From CAVOGJ01 sp963700865 (lineage in GTDB: Bacteria > Planctomycetota > Planctomycetia > Pirellulales > Pirellulaceae), in contig CAVOZC010000018.1 in NCBI GenBank assembly GCA_963700865.1, positions 124,001 through 188,000 of the forward strand: DNA of 64,000 nt, given 5' to 3'. This document shows positions 36,993 to 45,987 of this stretch, piece by piece. The position numbers were made by a program, and so were the translations under genes. A model generated the notes under the pieces. It saw nothing but the letters and a program-made list of their open reading frames with translations. It was not told the origin of the DNA and made no database searches. Each line of letters starts with the position of its first letter. Positions within the stretch are counted from its first letter, which is position 1.

Positions 36993-37393
36993 TTACGTCG
37001 AATTATTCGCCGACGCTAGATCGACTGGCTCGTCGCGAAAGTGAATCGTCGCCAGCTCCAGTTCGCGGCCCTGCCGAATGTCGCCGCTCGGTGTGTCGCA
37101 ACGCGGACAGCGAAACCGCTGGATATCTGGCAATTCGACTTCCGTCTGACACGACTCGCAGAAGATTACGACCGGCAGCTCCTCAATCACCAATTTCGAG
37201 CCTGCCAGCAAGGTACCGTCCGTGGCGATATCGTAACAGAAATGAGCGCGTCTTGTACGATTCCTGCCAGCCGGCCCACCCGCAGGTGGACCTGGGCAAC
37301 ATGGGGCGGCGGCTCCCCTTCGCTGGCGAAAGCCTCTTGGATTGCCTCGCGGGCCAGGTTGACGAGGCTCTGGGCGATGGAGAGTTCATGCAT
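36993..37393 (-). CDS. hypA: Nickel metallochaperone HypA (frameshifted)
   Basis: HypA delivers nickel to HypB and the large subunit. The N-terminal half begins MHELSIAQSLVNLAREA at 37393, with the nickel-binding MHE start, and runs to RLAGIVQDAL. The C-terminal half with the zinc motif (IFCESCQTEVEL and RCPRCDTPSGD) is in another frame ending at 36993. The junction is near 37240, in a short run (ATTTCTG): one missing T (ATTTTCTG) would give DALIFCYDIATDGTLLAG, as in the family. A sequencing indel is likely. Confidence 0.9.
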
Positions 37394-37682
37394 CGACAGG
37401 TCCCTTTTTGCGGGAGAATGGCTCGCCCAGCCGTTTGGCAATATACGGCGCGGGCGGGCGTTGCCTGGCCTCGTGATGGGCCGTCGCCACGACCGTTTCG
37501 ATTTCCCCCAACGTACCCACCACGTTTGCATTCAACATGCCGGAACAAATTTTCCGCTTCGCGACTGCGGTCATTCTAGTCAATTCCTGGGTCATGCGCC
37601 GCAGCAAGTCCCGCGTTGACAGTTTTTCCGCCACTCGCCACACTGCTGACTCCGTTTCGCACGGTCTCACCTTGGACGTCAC
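37386..37682 (-). CDS. Possible small protein upstream of hypA
   Basis: Up to 98 residues from GTG 37682; internal ATGs at residues 30 and 49 are alternatives. It overlaps the hypA start by 8 bases (ATGCATGA), the pattern of a coupled gene. The C-terminal part MLNANVVGTLGEIETVVATA followed by HHEARQRPPAPYIAKRLG is plausibly real. No domain recognised. Confidence 0.3.
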   Translation of the reverse strand: MTSKVRPCETESAVWRVAEKLSTRDLLRRMTQELTRMTAVAKRKICSGMLNANVVGTLGEIETVVATAHHEARQRPPAPYIAKRLGEPFSRKKGPVDA

Positions 37683-37719
37683 GCTGCCTTGCGCACAAAG
37701 TCACGCAAAGGAACCATTC

Positions 37720-37872
37720 ATGATCATGTTCGCACACGTAACGCACACGGAATTACCATGGGGCTTGGCCTGGTACGTCCTCGGAATCGCCAGTGGGATC
37801 CTGGTAAGCCAGTTAACGCGGTATTGGTGGACCCGCCGACAAGCCGCACGATGTGAGGTGGAGCCAGGCTAA
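37720..37872 (+). CDS. Small single-pass membrane protein
   Basis: A 50-residue frame from ATG 37720 with an AAAGGAA ribosome site. The sequence is MIMFAHVTHTELPWGLAWYV, a helix (LAWYVLGIASGILVSQL) and a basic cytoplasmic tail (RYWWTRRQAARCEVEP). It is divergent from the hypA end of the maturation operon and so might share its regulation. Family not recognised. Confidence 0.55.
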   Translation: MIMFAHVTHTELPWGLAWYVLGIASGILVSQLTRYWWTRRQAARCEVEPG

Positions 37873-37883
37873 CGTCCGGGACT

Positions 37884-38033
37884 GTTGCTGGAAGCCCCAG
37901 CCACAAAAAATTCCCCAGACTGGGGCCCAGTAGCCGAATTCGCAAGCGTTTGGCAGCGACGACTCCCACTCCGGGACCGCGCAACGCGTCCACCGAGCTA
38001 AACCGAGCGCCGCCAAAGTCTGGCGACTTCGGT
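37884..38033. repeat. Repeat cluster at a convergent 3' junction
   Basis: An inverted REP-like hairpin (37884-37904), an L-form half-palindrome (GTAGCCGAA-TTCGCAAGCG-TTTGG, 37930-37953) and an R-form (CCAAA-GTCTGGCGAC-TTCGG, 38013-38033). The L and R forms face each other about 60 bases apart and could form a long stem between two converging genes. Confidence 0.75.
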
Positions 38034-38055
38034 CGCGAACCGCGTCACCGCCCCA

Positions 38056-38457
38056 TCACTCGTGAAATCCCAAGGCGACGAGAATACAGGGGCCTCCCGC
38101 AATCACGTTCAAACCCAGGTCCACGGCTCGCGCCATGATCGCTGGGTTCTCCGCGCCTGGCTGGAGCCACAGATACTCAATGCCCAAGGCGTCCGCCTGT
38201 TCAATGATCTGGGCCGTCACTTGTGGAGGCGTAATGATGCAGACGCCAAATACGGGTTCTGGCAGCGATGCCAGGTCCGGGTACGACGGTTGTCCCTCGA
38301 CCTCGTCAGTCGAGGGATTCACCGCGTACACCGGTCGTTGATGTTGCAAGAAGGCCCGCAACACCTTGTTGCCGTACTTCGCTCGATCCCTCGCGGCGCC
38401 CACCACCGCGTGCGGTCCGCCGCGAAGAAACGCTTGAATATCATCTTGCTCCGACAT
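38056..38457 (-). CDS. CoA-binding domain protein
   Basis: A 133-residue YccU-like CoA_binding_2 protein from ATG 38457 with a GGAG site. The motifs are AVVGAARDRAKYGNKVLRAF, VYAVNPSTDEVEGQPSYPDL, IEYLWLQPGAENPA and GLNVIAGGPCILVAL. It has a Rossmann-type CoA-binding fold. The specific role of this standalone family is unknown. Intact. Confidence 0.88.
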   Translation of the reverse strand: MSEQDDIQAFLRGGPHAVVGAARDRAKYGNKVLRAFLQHQRPVYAVNPSTDEVEGQPSYPDLASLPEPVFGVCIITPPQVTAQIIEQADALGIEYLWLQPGAENPAIMARAVDLGLNVIAGGPCILVALGFHE

Positions 38458-38563
38458 GGGGGCTCCGCTGCGAGGAGTCGATCGACGACCGCCAGGCGCG
38501 GCTCTCTTCAAGACGACTGGTTTGCCGACCGCGGATGAGCCGAGCCATTCCGACCTCGCTGGT

Positions 38564-39208
38564 CTAACGACGACGGCAGCACAGCCAAAGCACGAACGGG
38601 GCCCAGAGCAAACTCGTCATCGGCTCGGGTACGACCGATATCGACATCTGGGCAAAGTCAACATCCATCACGACATTATCGGGAAAGACTTGCCACAATC
38701 CGAAACCAAACCGCGTCAACCCGCCGAACCCGTAATCCCCGACCGCATCGAGGATGTCGAGCGAACTGAGCGTCGTGCCGACGTATCCCAGGTCCAGATT
38801 GAGATTGACGGGTGTTTGCTCCAACGGAACACCGCCCGGGCTCACCGCACTTGTCGAGATAAAGAAGCCGTCTGAAACGGGAAAACCATCGACGAGTGTG
38901 AAGTAGGGCGTCTGTCCCGCGGGAAACGGGTTGGCCAGGCTTTGGCTGACACCCCCACTGAACTTCAGCTCGAAGGAGGATTCATCGATGACGTAGCCGC
39001 GTGTGTCCCCCGGTATACCGTCCATGAAATTGTTCGAGTCGACCGTGAAAGTTACTTCCGCCGTCTCGCCGCCATTCACACCGCTTAGCGGTGCAGCATT
39101 AATCCCGTTAAAAATCACTTGTCCGGTCACCGACACCGAAACCGGGGCCGCCCATACGGTTGAGGCCATCAGCAAGCTCATGGCAACGACTGCGACTGTC
39201 CATTTCAT
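38564..39208 (-). CDS. PEP-CTERM exported protein
   Basis: A 214-residue protein with a GGAGGAG site before ATG 39208, a signal peptide (VAVVAMSLLMASTVWAA), a beta-rich body, and a C-terminal sorting signal VVPEPMTSLLWAPFVLWLCC followed by RRR. The P-E-P motif, helix and Arg cluster are the substrate tag for an exosortase, which cleaves it and anchors the protein to extracellular polymer. No exosortase gene is in the window. Confidence 0.87.
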   Translation of the reverse strand: MKWTVAVVAMSLLMASTVWAAPVSVSVTGQVIFNGINAAPLSGVNGGETAEVTFTVDSNNFMDGIPGDTRGYVIDESSFELKFSGGVSQSLANPFPAGQTPYFTLVDGFPVSDGFFISTSAVSPGGVPLEQTPVNLNLDLGYVGTTLSSLDILDAVGDYGFGGLTRFGFGLWQVFPDNVVMDVDFAQMSISVVPEPMTSLLWAPFVLWLCCRRR

Positions 39209-39579
39209 CAGAACTCCTCCCTGGTGCGGAAAATTGAAACGTGCTCAGCCGCCCGCCCGAGGGACGGACCCTGAGGCTGGTGAGTTTAACGCCGGGAAAG
39301 GCGGAAGGGAATCACGTAATTTGCATTTATCCCGGGCTTCTACTTTGCCACCACCAGGGCGAATTGCATGGCGGCCGGTCGCGTCCGACACGTATAATGG
39401 CGACCGCGGCCCGCTGAACGACACCTCAACAACGGTCCTTTTGTCCGCCACCGCATGCCCGGGGGTTTCGCCTTGCCCACAAGTCAAGAACCACGGACCG
39501 CTCCGAACGAGCTTGCCGCACCACGCAAGCGCGCTGGCTCCGACGGGTCCTTGTCTGTCTGGGCCTGTCGATCCTCGCC
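39209..39579. other. Divergent intergenic region
   Basis: Upstream region of the PEP-CTERM gene (minus) and the AsmA-like gene (plus). The frame of the latter is open further left, without an ATG. An ATG at 39455 in a neighbouring frame reads into Pro/Arg-rich residues and could be the true start if one base is lost near 39525. No other gene. Confidence 0.35.
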
Positions 39580-40926
39580 GTGGCCATCGCACCCTACGTT
39601 GTGGCTCGGGCCCCACTTCGTGATTGGCTGATCGGCGCTGCCCTGTCAGATACCGATCTGCATGTGACGACCGAATCCGCCCGGTTCGGCTGGTTTTCTC
39701 CCATCGAGGTTCGCGGTATCGACATCCAAGCCGGCGAGAATCCGCTGCTCACCATTTCCAGCGTGCAGACGCAACGCACATTGCTGCAGCTGGTTGCGGG
39801 CGGTCAAGATGTGGGGGAAGTTCGCATCGATCAGCCGCGGGTGGAAATCATCGTCAGCAACGGGCGAGCCTATCTCTCCGCGCTCGACAGCGCGAGCGAT
39901 GAGGTCGAATTCATCCAGAGCTTGACGGAGGGCCGCGAACGCACGGCCGACTTGGTGATCGACCGAGCCGGTCTGACCGTCCGTGATATCGATGCGACGC
40001 TACCGGCGGTCACATTGAACGATCTCACGCTGCGGGCCCACGTGGAAAAAACGAATAACCGCAAGAGCGTGGAAGTCGAGCCGGCCACGTTGATCGACCA
40101 TTTCCAAATGTCACCCTCGCTGTGCGATGCGGGCCTCAAGTACGTGACACCCATCCTCGCCCGAACGACCTGGGTCCAAGGTGAAGCCTCGCTGGAATTC
40201 GACGAGTGCTATATCGATCTGGAAGATGCGTCACGGTCCCGCATGGTGGGCCGCCTCACCATCCATGATGTCACTTCCGGCCTGAAGAATCCGATCGTCT
40301 ATCAAATCACGAACCTCATCGCTCGCCTGTTGAAGGGAGAGATGCCAACCTCCATTCGTCTGGCGGAGGAATCGGTCGTCGAGTTCGAATTGAAGGACGG
40401 ACGCGTCTCGCACACCGGCCTGGCCTTCGGGCTGCCGGAGATTTCCGAAGAACTGCTCATTCACACCCACGGTTCCGTGGGACTTGACGAGTCGCTCGAC
40501 CTGGTCGTTGAGATTCCTCTCCCATTTCATTTGATCCGGGAGGGACCGCTGGCGGCCGCCCTCGGCAAACAAACGCTCCGCCTTCCCATCCGCGGAACGC
40601 TCGCGGAACCGCAACTCCAATTTCCCGGCGATGGACAATTGATCCGAGACATGCTGGGCGGGTTGCTGGGTGACTCGGCTGAGGACGCCGAATCGGGTGA
40701 AATGGACCTGACGGAACAAATGCGAGAATTGGGTGAGTTGCTGCAGGACAGCGTGCAGGAAATGCGGGAGAGGCGACAAGAAAGGCTCAAATCGAGGCCA
40801 CCGGACTCCGGGCGGGGCCCTTTTTGGCGACTACGGCGTCTGGTGAATCCGGTAGACGACGCGGCTGAAGCGGCCGCCGAGCCTAACGCACCTTCGCCTA
40901 ACGCACCTTCGCCAAACGGGTCGTAG
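39580..40926 (+). CDS. AsmA-like envelope protein
   Basis: A 448-residue minimum from GTG 39580. In-frame upstream codons (RWLRRVLVCLGLSILAVAIA) form the better membrane anchor, so the true start is probably further left. The body is repeated beta strand sequence of the AsmA/TamB/DUF3971 kind (FGWFSPIEVRGIDIQ, NPLLTISSVQTQRTLLQLV, GEVRIDQPRVEIIV). AsmA-like proteins bridge the envelope and move phospholipids. The C-terminus is charged, then APSPNAPSPNGS. The stop TAG lies in a GTAGCC repeat at 40923, so the last residues may be repeat-derived. Confidence 0.7.
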   Translation: MAIAPYVVARAPLRDWLIGAALSDTDLHVTTESARFGWFSPIEVRGIDIQAGENPLLTISSVQTQRTLLQLVAGGQDVGEVRIDQPRVEIIVSNGRAYLSALDSASDEVEFIQSLTEGRERTADLVIDRAGLTVRDIDATLPAVTLNDLTLRAHVEKTNNRKSVEVEPATLIDHFQMSPSLCDAGLKYVTPILARTTWVQGEASLEFDECYIDLEDASRSRMVGRLTIHDVTSGLKNPIVYQITNLIARLLKGEMPTSIRLAEESVVEFELKDGRVSHTGLAFGLPEISEELLIHTHGSVGLDESLDLVVEIPLPFHLIREGPLAAALGKQTLRLPIRGTLAEPQLQFPGDGQLIRDMLGGLLGDSAEDAESGEMDLTEQMRELGELLQDSVQEMRERRQERLKSRPPDSGRGPFWRLRRLVNPVDDAAEAAAEPNAPSPNAPSPNGS

Positions 40927-41022
40927 CCGAACTCGCAGGAGTTTGGCGAATTCCTAATCGGCTCGGCACCGCCACGGCGCTCTTCAGATCACGCGATCCC
41001 CCAAAGTCTGGCGGCTTCGGCT
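40923..41022. repeat. Facing half-palindrome pair
   Basis: L-form GTAGCCGAA-CTCGCAGGAG-TTTGG at 40923-40946 and R-form CCAAA-GTCTGGCGGC-TTCGGCT at 41001-41022, 54 bases apart. The TAG of the L-form is the stop codon of the upstream gene. The rest of the gap to 41242 shows no gene. Confidence 0.8.
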
Positions 41023-41241
41023 GAGCCCAGATTCTGGCGGGCGACAGGCAAATCCTGGCACAGCGATTGCAGCATCCGCTGGATGGCCCTTTGCGAAACG
41101 ACCCTTTTCGGGGGCCATCATTGCGGGCAAGGCCATGCTCCAGGAGAAAGTGAGCGGATCGGCACACCGCGCGACGATCGGCTCATGCGGCAGACGAATC
41201 GTCGGCATCGAAGGTGGAAATTCCAAGGCGAGGAGCGATCC

Positions 41242-41736
41242 ATGATGAATGCCATCCTGGTCGAGGCGCTGCGCGACGTCGATTTCCTGCGTGGCATCGA
41301 CGACAATCATCTGGAGCAGATCGCCTCGGTGGCTCGTTTGGTCGACATCGAGCCTGGCAAGCCGATTTTTCGTGAAGGCGACGCGTCACACGACGTCTAT
41401 CTGATCATTGAAGGGAGTGTTTCGTTGGAGATCTGCGCGCCGGGAATCGGCTGCCGGCGGATCCTGACACTCGGCGCTGGGGAACTCCTGGGTTGGTCGT
41501 CCGTTCTGGCCCAGAGCCGTCTGAGTGCCACCGCCCGTTCGCTCACCGCGACTCGGGCGGTTCAGATTCCAGCGAATCAGATCATCACCTTGTGCGAACA
41601 CAACCCGCGATTTGGGTACGAATTCATGCGGCGGGCGGCCTTGGCGCTGGCCGAGCGCCTGAATGCCGCACGACTGCAGTTACTCGATGTGTACGGGTCC
41701 GAAACCAAAGCGGCTGCGGAAACCTCGGAGGAGTAG
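41242..41736 (+). CDS. Cyclic-nucleotide-binding domain protein of the hydrogenase operon
   Basis: A 164-residue protein from ATG 41242 with a GAGGAG site; upstream in-frame codons to 41083 are rejected. It is a single cNMP-binding beta-roll (IEPGKPIFREGDASHDVYLI, EGSVSLEI, LGAGELLGWSSVLAQSRLSA, ATRAVQIPANQII). The phosphate-cassette R-x-A/S-T-A pattern is only partly present (SATARS), so cAMP binding is uncertain. No DNA-binding domain follows, so it is not a CRP/FNR regulator. It precedes hydB by 7 bases and probably senses a ligand for the hydrogenase. Confidence 0.85.
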   Translation: MMNAILVEALRDVDFLRGIDDNHLEQIASVARLVDIEPGKPIFREGDASHDVYLIIEGSVSLEICAPGIGCRRILTLGAGELLGWSSVLAQSRLSATARSLTATRAVQIPANQIITLCEHNPRFGYEFMRRAALALAERLNAARLQLLDVYGSETKAAAETSEE

Positions 41737-41743
41737 CGATTCC

Positions 41744-42910
41744 ATGAGTCCCAGCAGCCTGCCGATTGGATCGACCGTGTGGATTGAGAAATCCGAGTTA
41801 CAAGCGGTCATCAAGCAGCTCAAGCAACTCGACTATCGGGTCGTTGGTCCACGGATGGCTTCTGGGGCCATCGTGTATGACGACCTCGACACGGTCGACC
41901 AATTGCCGGTCGGCTATGTCGACGAGCAGGATGGTGGGCGGTATCGGTTGGTGCAAGAGGGCGCCGCGTGGTTTGACTACGTGGTCGGCCCGCACTCCCT
42001 GAAGAACTATATCTTTCCACCACGCGATACGTTGTTGGAAATGCAGCGGGCAAATGGCGAGTGGCAGATACGGCCGCCCCAGTCAGCCGCCTCGCGCCTG
42101 GCGGTGATCGGTCCACGATCGTGCGATCTGCACGCCTTGCGGATTCAAGACCGCGTTTTCTTGAACGGTGCCTACGTCGATCCTGCCTATAGATCGCGTC
42201 GCGAATCACTCTTCATTGTCGCCGTCAATTGCCGCAGGGCCGCGGCCACCTGTTTTTGCCAATCGATGAAGACCGGGCCGGCGGTCACCATGGGCTGTGA
42301 TCTGTCGCTGACCGAGTTGGAGAACAGCTTTGTCGTCCAAGTCGGCAGCGAACTCGGCGGCACGGTGATTACGGCGGCAGATTGGTCACCCTGCCCGACG
42401 GCGCAAATCGATGAGGCGCGGGGGCTTCCCTTGCGTTTATCCCGCAGCATGTCCCAGCGGCACAAGGAATCCGACAAGGCGGATGACCGGCCGCGGCAGC
42501 GGTACCTCGACACGACAGAAATTCGCGATCTCCTCATGGAGAATCTTGAGCATGAGCGCTGGCACGAGGTGGGCCAACGCTGTTTGGCTTGTGCGAATTG
42601 CACCATGGTGTGTCCCACCTGCTTCTGCAACAGCGTTGAAGATATCACCAATCTCACGGGCGACCATGTCCGCCGCGAACGAATCTGGTCTTCGTGCTTC
42701 AGCGCCGAGCATTCCTACATGAATTCCGGCACGGTGCGGAAGTCGATCGCCGCGCGGTATCGGCAGTGGTTGACCCACAAGCTCGCCACTTGGATAGACC
42801 AGTTTGGGACGTCCGGCTGCGTGGGCTGCGGTCGCTGCATTACCTGGTGCCCGGTCGGCATCGACTTGACAGAGGAAGTTGCCGCCATGCGACTCAAGGA
42901 ATCAGCGTGA
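41744..42910 (+). CDS. hydB: Group 3b hydrogenase beta subunit (iron-sulfur)
   Basis: A 388-residue protein with a GGAGGAG site before ATG 41744. It resembles the HydB/AsrA family: an N-terminal domain (WIEKSELQAVIKQL), FDYVVGPHSLKNYIFPPRDT and RLAVIGPRSCDLHALRIQD, then two [4Fe-4S] binding motifs near the C-terminus, CLACANCTMVCPTCFC and CVGCGRCITWCPVGID. It passes electrons between the gamma and delta subunits. The gene order beta-gamma-delta-alpha is that of archaeal sulfhydrogenase operons. The stop overlaps the next start by 4 bases (GTGA). Confidence 0.88.
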   Translation: MSPSSLPIGSTVWIEKSELQAVIKQLKQLDYRVVGPRMASGAIVYDDLDTVDQLPVGYVDEQDGGRYRLVQEGAAWFDYVVGPHSLKNYIFPPRDTLLEMQRANGEWQIRPPQSAASRLAVIGPRSCDLHALRIQDRVFLNGAYVDPAYRSRRESLFIVAVNCRRAAATCFCQSMKTGPAVTMGCDLSLTELENSFVVQVGSELGGTVITAADWSPCPTAQIDEARGLPLRLSRSMSQRHKESDKADDRPRQRYLDTTEIRDLLMENLEHERWHEVGQRCLACANCTMVCPTCFCNSVEDITNLTGDHVRRERIWSSCFSAEHSYMNSGTVRKSIAARYRQWLTHKLATWIDQFGTSGCVGCGRCITWCPVGIDLTEEVAAMRLKESA

Positions 42911-43815
42911 CCTCGCCAGCACCTCCACAGCGGAATGCCAACATGCCAACGGTCAAGAGAAACCAGCCACGGGTCGCCACCGCCGCCGAGAATCCGTGGA
43001 TACCCAAGCTGGCACGCATTCGCGACATCCGCCCGGAAGTCAGTGGCATCGCCAGTTATGAAGTGCAATTCGCCGACGAGCGGCTGGCGGAAACCTTTCG
43101 CTTTCAGCCGGGACAATTCAACATGCTGCATCTCCCCGGCTTCGGCGAGGCAGCAATTTCCATCAGCTCAGACGCCGAGCAGCACGCATCGCTGTGGCAT
43201 ACCGTGCGTGTGGCAGGTAACCTGACACAGGCTTTGTCACGTATGAAGACAGGCCATTCGCTTGGCATCCGCGGACCGTTTGGCTCGTCTTGGCCCACCG
43301 AAGCATGCCAGGATAACGACGTGGTGATCGCCTGCGGTGGAGTCGGTTTGGCGCCCTTGCGGCCCATGATCTACCACATCATGAATCACCGGGATCGCTA
43401 TGGACGGGTGTTCTTGCTTTACGGAGCCCGCTCGCCGCACGACCTGCTGTATACATCGGAGTACGAAGCATGGCGCGAGGCGGATATTGAGGTCGAGGTC
43501 ACCGTTGACCTTGGGAACGCAAAATGGGAGGGTCACATCGGCGTGGTACCGATGTTGTTCTATCGGCTGCGCCTCGATGCTCCCCGCACGCATGTGCTAA
43601 CCTGCGGACCGGAAATCATGATGCGGTACGTGATTTTCGAAGCCCTTGCGCGTCGCGTGGAACCCGCCAACATCCACCTCTCGATGGAACGCAATATGAA
43701 CTGCGCCCTCGGTTTTTGCGGACACTGCCAATTGGGACCGGTATTTGTCTGCAAAGACGGCCCGATCTTCAGCTACGAACAAATGGAACCATTTTTGCAC
43801 ATCGACGATCTGTAG
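42907..43815 (+). CDS. hydG: Group 3b hydrogenase gamma subunit (FAD/NAD(P)-binding)
   Basis: A 302-residue protein from GTG 42907, overlapping hydB by 4 bases; ATG 42943 is the alternative. It is a ferredoxin-NADP reductase-like protein (HydG/AsrB): FAD domain (FQPGQFNMLHLPGFGEAAIS), NAD(P) domain (VIACGGVGLAPLRPMIYHI, FLLYGARSPHDLLY), then the [2Fe-2S] motif CALGFCGHCQLGPVFVC. It exchanges electrons between NADP(H) and the hydrogenase. Intact. Confidence 0.9.
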   Translation: MTSPAPPQRNANMPTVKRNQPRVATAAENPWIPKLARIRDIRPEVSGIASYEVQFADERLAETFRFQPGQFNMLHLPGFGEAAISISSDAEQHASLWHTVRVAGNLTQALSRMKTGHSLGIRGPFGSSWPTEACQDNDVVIACGGVGLAPLRPMIYHIMNHRDRYGRVFLLYGARSPHDLLYTSEYEAWREADIEVEVTVDLGNAKWEGHIGVVPMLFYRLRLDAPRTHVLTCGPEIMMRYVIFEALARRVEPANIHLSMERNMNCALGFCGHCQLGPVFVCKDGPIFSYEQMEPFLHIDDL

Positions 43816-43895
43816 CGGCATCACACGGTCGCCTAAGATGGGCGACAACGCCCACTCCACGGCGACAGCAGCCGCATCACACTGGCGGATGGACC

Positions 43896-44681
43896 ATGAT
43901 GAAAAAACCGAAACTGGCCGTGTTCAAATTCGCCTCCTGCGATGGTTGCCAGCTGTCGCTGTTGGACTGCGAACACGAGTTGCTCGCCGTGGCCAATGCG
44001 GTGGAAGTTGCGTTTTTTCTGGAAGCCCGCACGCGGGTGGCGCCCGGTCCCTATGATGTCGGACTGGTGGAAGGTTCCATCACGACGTCCCATGATGTCG
44101 AACGAATCAAGCAGATACGCAAGCAGTGTCGTTTCCTGGTGACGATCGGGGCCTGCGCCACAGCCGGCGGCATTCAAGCACTCCGCAACTGGGCCAACGT
44201 GGACGAATTCATCCGCCAGGTTTACGCGCACCCCAAATACATCCACACGCTCCAAACGAGCACGCCGATCGCCGAACATGTGACGGTTGATTTTGAACTG
44301 CGTGGCTGTCCGATCAACAAGAGTCAACTGCTGACGTTATTGTCCGATTTGCTCCGTGGAGCCCGGCCGCGGGTGCCCGATTACAGCGTGTGCGTCGAGT
44401 GCAAACGGCGAGCAACCGTCTGTCTCGCGGTGGCTCAGGGCGTGGCCTGCCTGGGCCCGGTAACGCAAGCCGGATGTGGTGCCATTTGTCCAGCCTACGA
44501 GCGGGAATGTTTCGGCTGTTTCGGGCCGAAGGAAGCCCCCAACCTGGTTAGCCTGACCGGCCGTTATGCCGCGGCCGGCGTGGACTCACGGCGATTGGTC
44601 CATTTAACGCGCAACTTTAATGGATATGCTCCGGAGTTTCGCCATGCCAGCGACACCCTGGAAAAACAGGAACAGGCCTAG
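43896..44681 (+). CDS. hydD: Group 3b hydrogenase delta (small) subunit
   Basis: A 261-residue small subunit from ATG 43896 (MMKKPKLAVFKFASCDGCQL). The proximal cluster ligands are in SCDGC, IGACATAGG and RGCPINK. Extra cysteines (YSVCVECKRRATVCL, CLGPVTQAGCGAICPAYERE, CFGCFGP) bind additional [4Fe-4S] clusters, as in group 3 small subunits. No twin-arginine signal, so cytoplasmic. It relays electrons between the NiFe site and hydB. Confidence 0.92.
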   Translation: MMKKPKLAVFKFASCDGCQLSLLDCEHELLAVANAVEVAFFLEARTRVAPGPYDVGLVEGSITTSHDVERIKQIRKQCRFLVTIGACATAGGIQALRNWANVDEFIRQVYAHPKYIHTLQTSTPIAEHVTVDFELRGCPINKSQLLTLLSDLLRGARPRVPDYSVCVECKRRATVCLAVAQGVACLGPVTQAGCGAICPAYERECFGCFGPKEAPNLVSLTGRYAAAGVDSRRLVHLTRNFNGYAPEFRHASDTLEKQEQA

Positions 44682-44690
44682 GATCGAGCC

Positions 44691-45987
44691 ATGCCCGCGA
44701 AACGCACGTTCACAGTGAAGGCCCTCTCACGTGTCGAGGGGGAAGGCGCAGCTCTATGTCAGGCTGGACGGTGATCGAGTCGAGCATGTCGAGCTGAACA
44801 TTTACGAACCACCACGATTTTTCGAGAGTCTCCTCCGCGGCCGCGAAATCCGGGAAGTGCCCGATATCACGGCCCGCATCTGCGGCATCTGCCCGGTCGC
44901 CTACCAGATGAGTTCGTGTCACGCCCTGGAAAAGGCGCTCGGCATCGAAGTGACTCCCGAAATCCGCAAGCTACGGCGACTCCTCTATTGCGCCGAGTGG
45001 CTCGAGAGCCATGCGTTGCACGTCTACTTGCTGCATGCCCCGGATTTCCTGGGCTATGAAAGTGGCTTTAGCATGGCAGCGGATCATGCGGAGGCCGTTG
45101 AACGGGGACTGCGACTCAAGAAACTAGGCAACGATCTGCTGGAAGTCCTCGGTGGCCGGGCGATCCATCCGATCAATGTGACGGTCGGCGGCTTTTACCG
45201 CGCGCCGCGACGCCGGGAATTGCAGGCCCTGCAGCCCGAGCTGGAGTGGGGACTGCAGGCCGCGATCGAAACACTGCGACTGGTCTCCCGCTTTGATTTT
45301 CCCGACTTTGAAGTGGACTACGATTTTGTCTCGCTGAAACATCCCAGCGAGTACCCCATGAATCAGGGCGATGTCGTGGCCTCGAGCGGACTGACCATCC
45401 CGGTCGAAGCATACGAACGACATTTCCAGGAACGGCATCGCGAGCAGAGTACCGCCCTGCATAGCGTGCTGCTGCCCGATGAGCATTCCTATCTGGTGGG
45501 TCCGCTGGCCCGCATTAACCAGTGCTTTGATCAATTGTCCCCACTCGCCCGACGTGAGGCCGAAGCGTGCGGTATTTCTTGGCCGTCCCGTAACAACTTC
45601 CAGAGCATCGTGGCCCGCTCCGTGGAGATGATCGACGCCTGCGAGGAGGCGCTCGATATCGTCAACCAGTACCATGCGGACTTGGCGGTCAGCCGTGTCG
45701 GCTACGAGCCGCACGCGGGGGAAGGCTGCCACGCCACCGAGGCGCCACGGGGTCTCATTTATCACCGCTATCGCATCGGCGAAGACGGAACGATTGCCGA
45801 AGCCAAGATCGTGCCTCCGACATCACAGAACCAAGGTCAGATAGAGGACGATCTGCGAGATTTTGTGCCCCGCGTCATCGGCCTGGAGGATGCGGCGGCC
45901 ACCCGGCAGTGCGAGCACCTGATTCGCAACTACGACCCTTGCATCAGCTGCGCCACGCATTTCCTGACGCTGCGGCTGGAACGATAA
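44691..45987 (+). CDS. hydA: Group 3b hydrogenase alpha (large, NiFe) subunit, frameshifted
   Basis: The catalytic subunit. N-terminus MPAKRTFTVKALSRVEGEG from ATG 44691 in one frame; LYVRLDGDRVEHVELN onward in another. One extra base at about 44748 (GAAGGCGCAGCTC where GAAGGCCAGCTC is expected) joins them in register. NiFe ligands are complete: ITARICGICPVAY and DPCISCATH. The C-terminus ends FLTLRLER after the DPCISCATH motif, a short peptide for the maturation protease at 35534. It oxidises or evolves hydrogen linked to NADP(H). Because neighbours are intact I favour an indel error over inactivation, but the RVEG motif is exactly where it falls. Confidence 0.92.
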
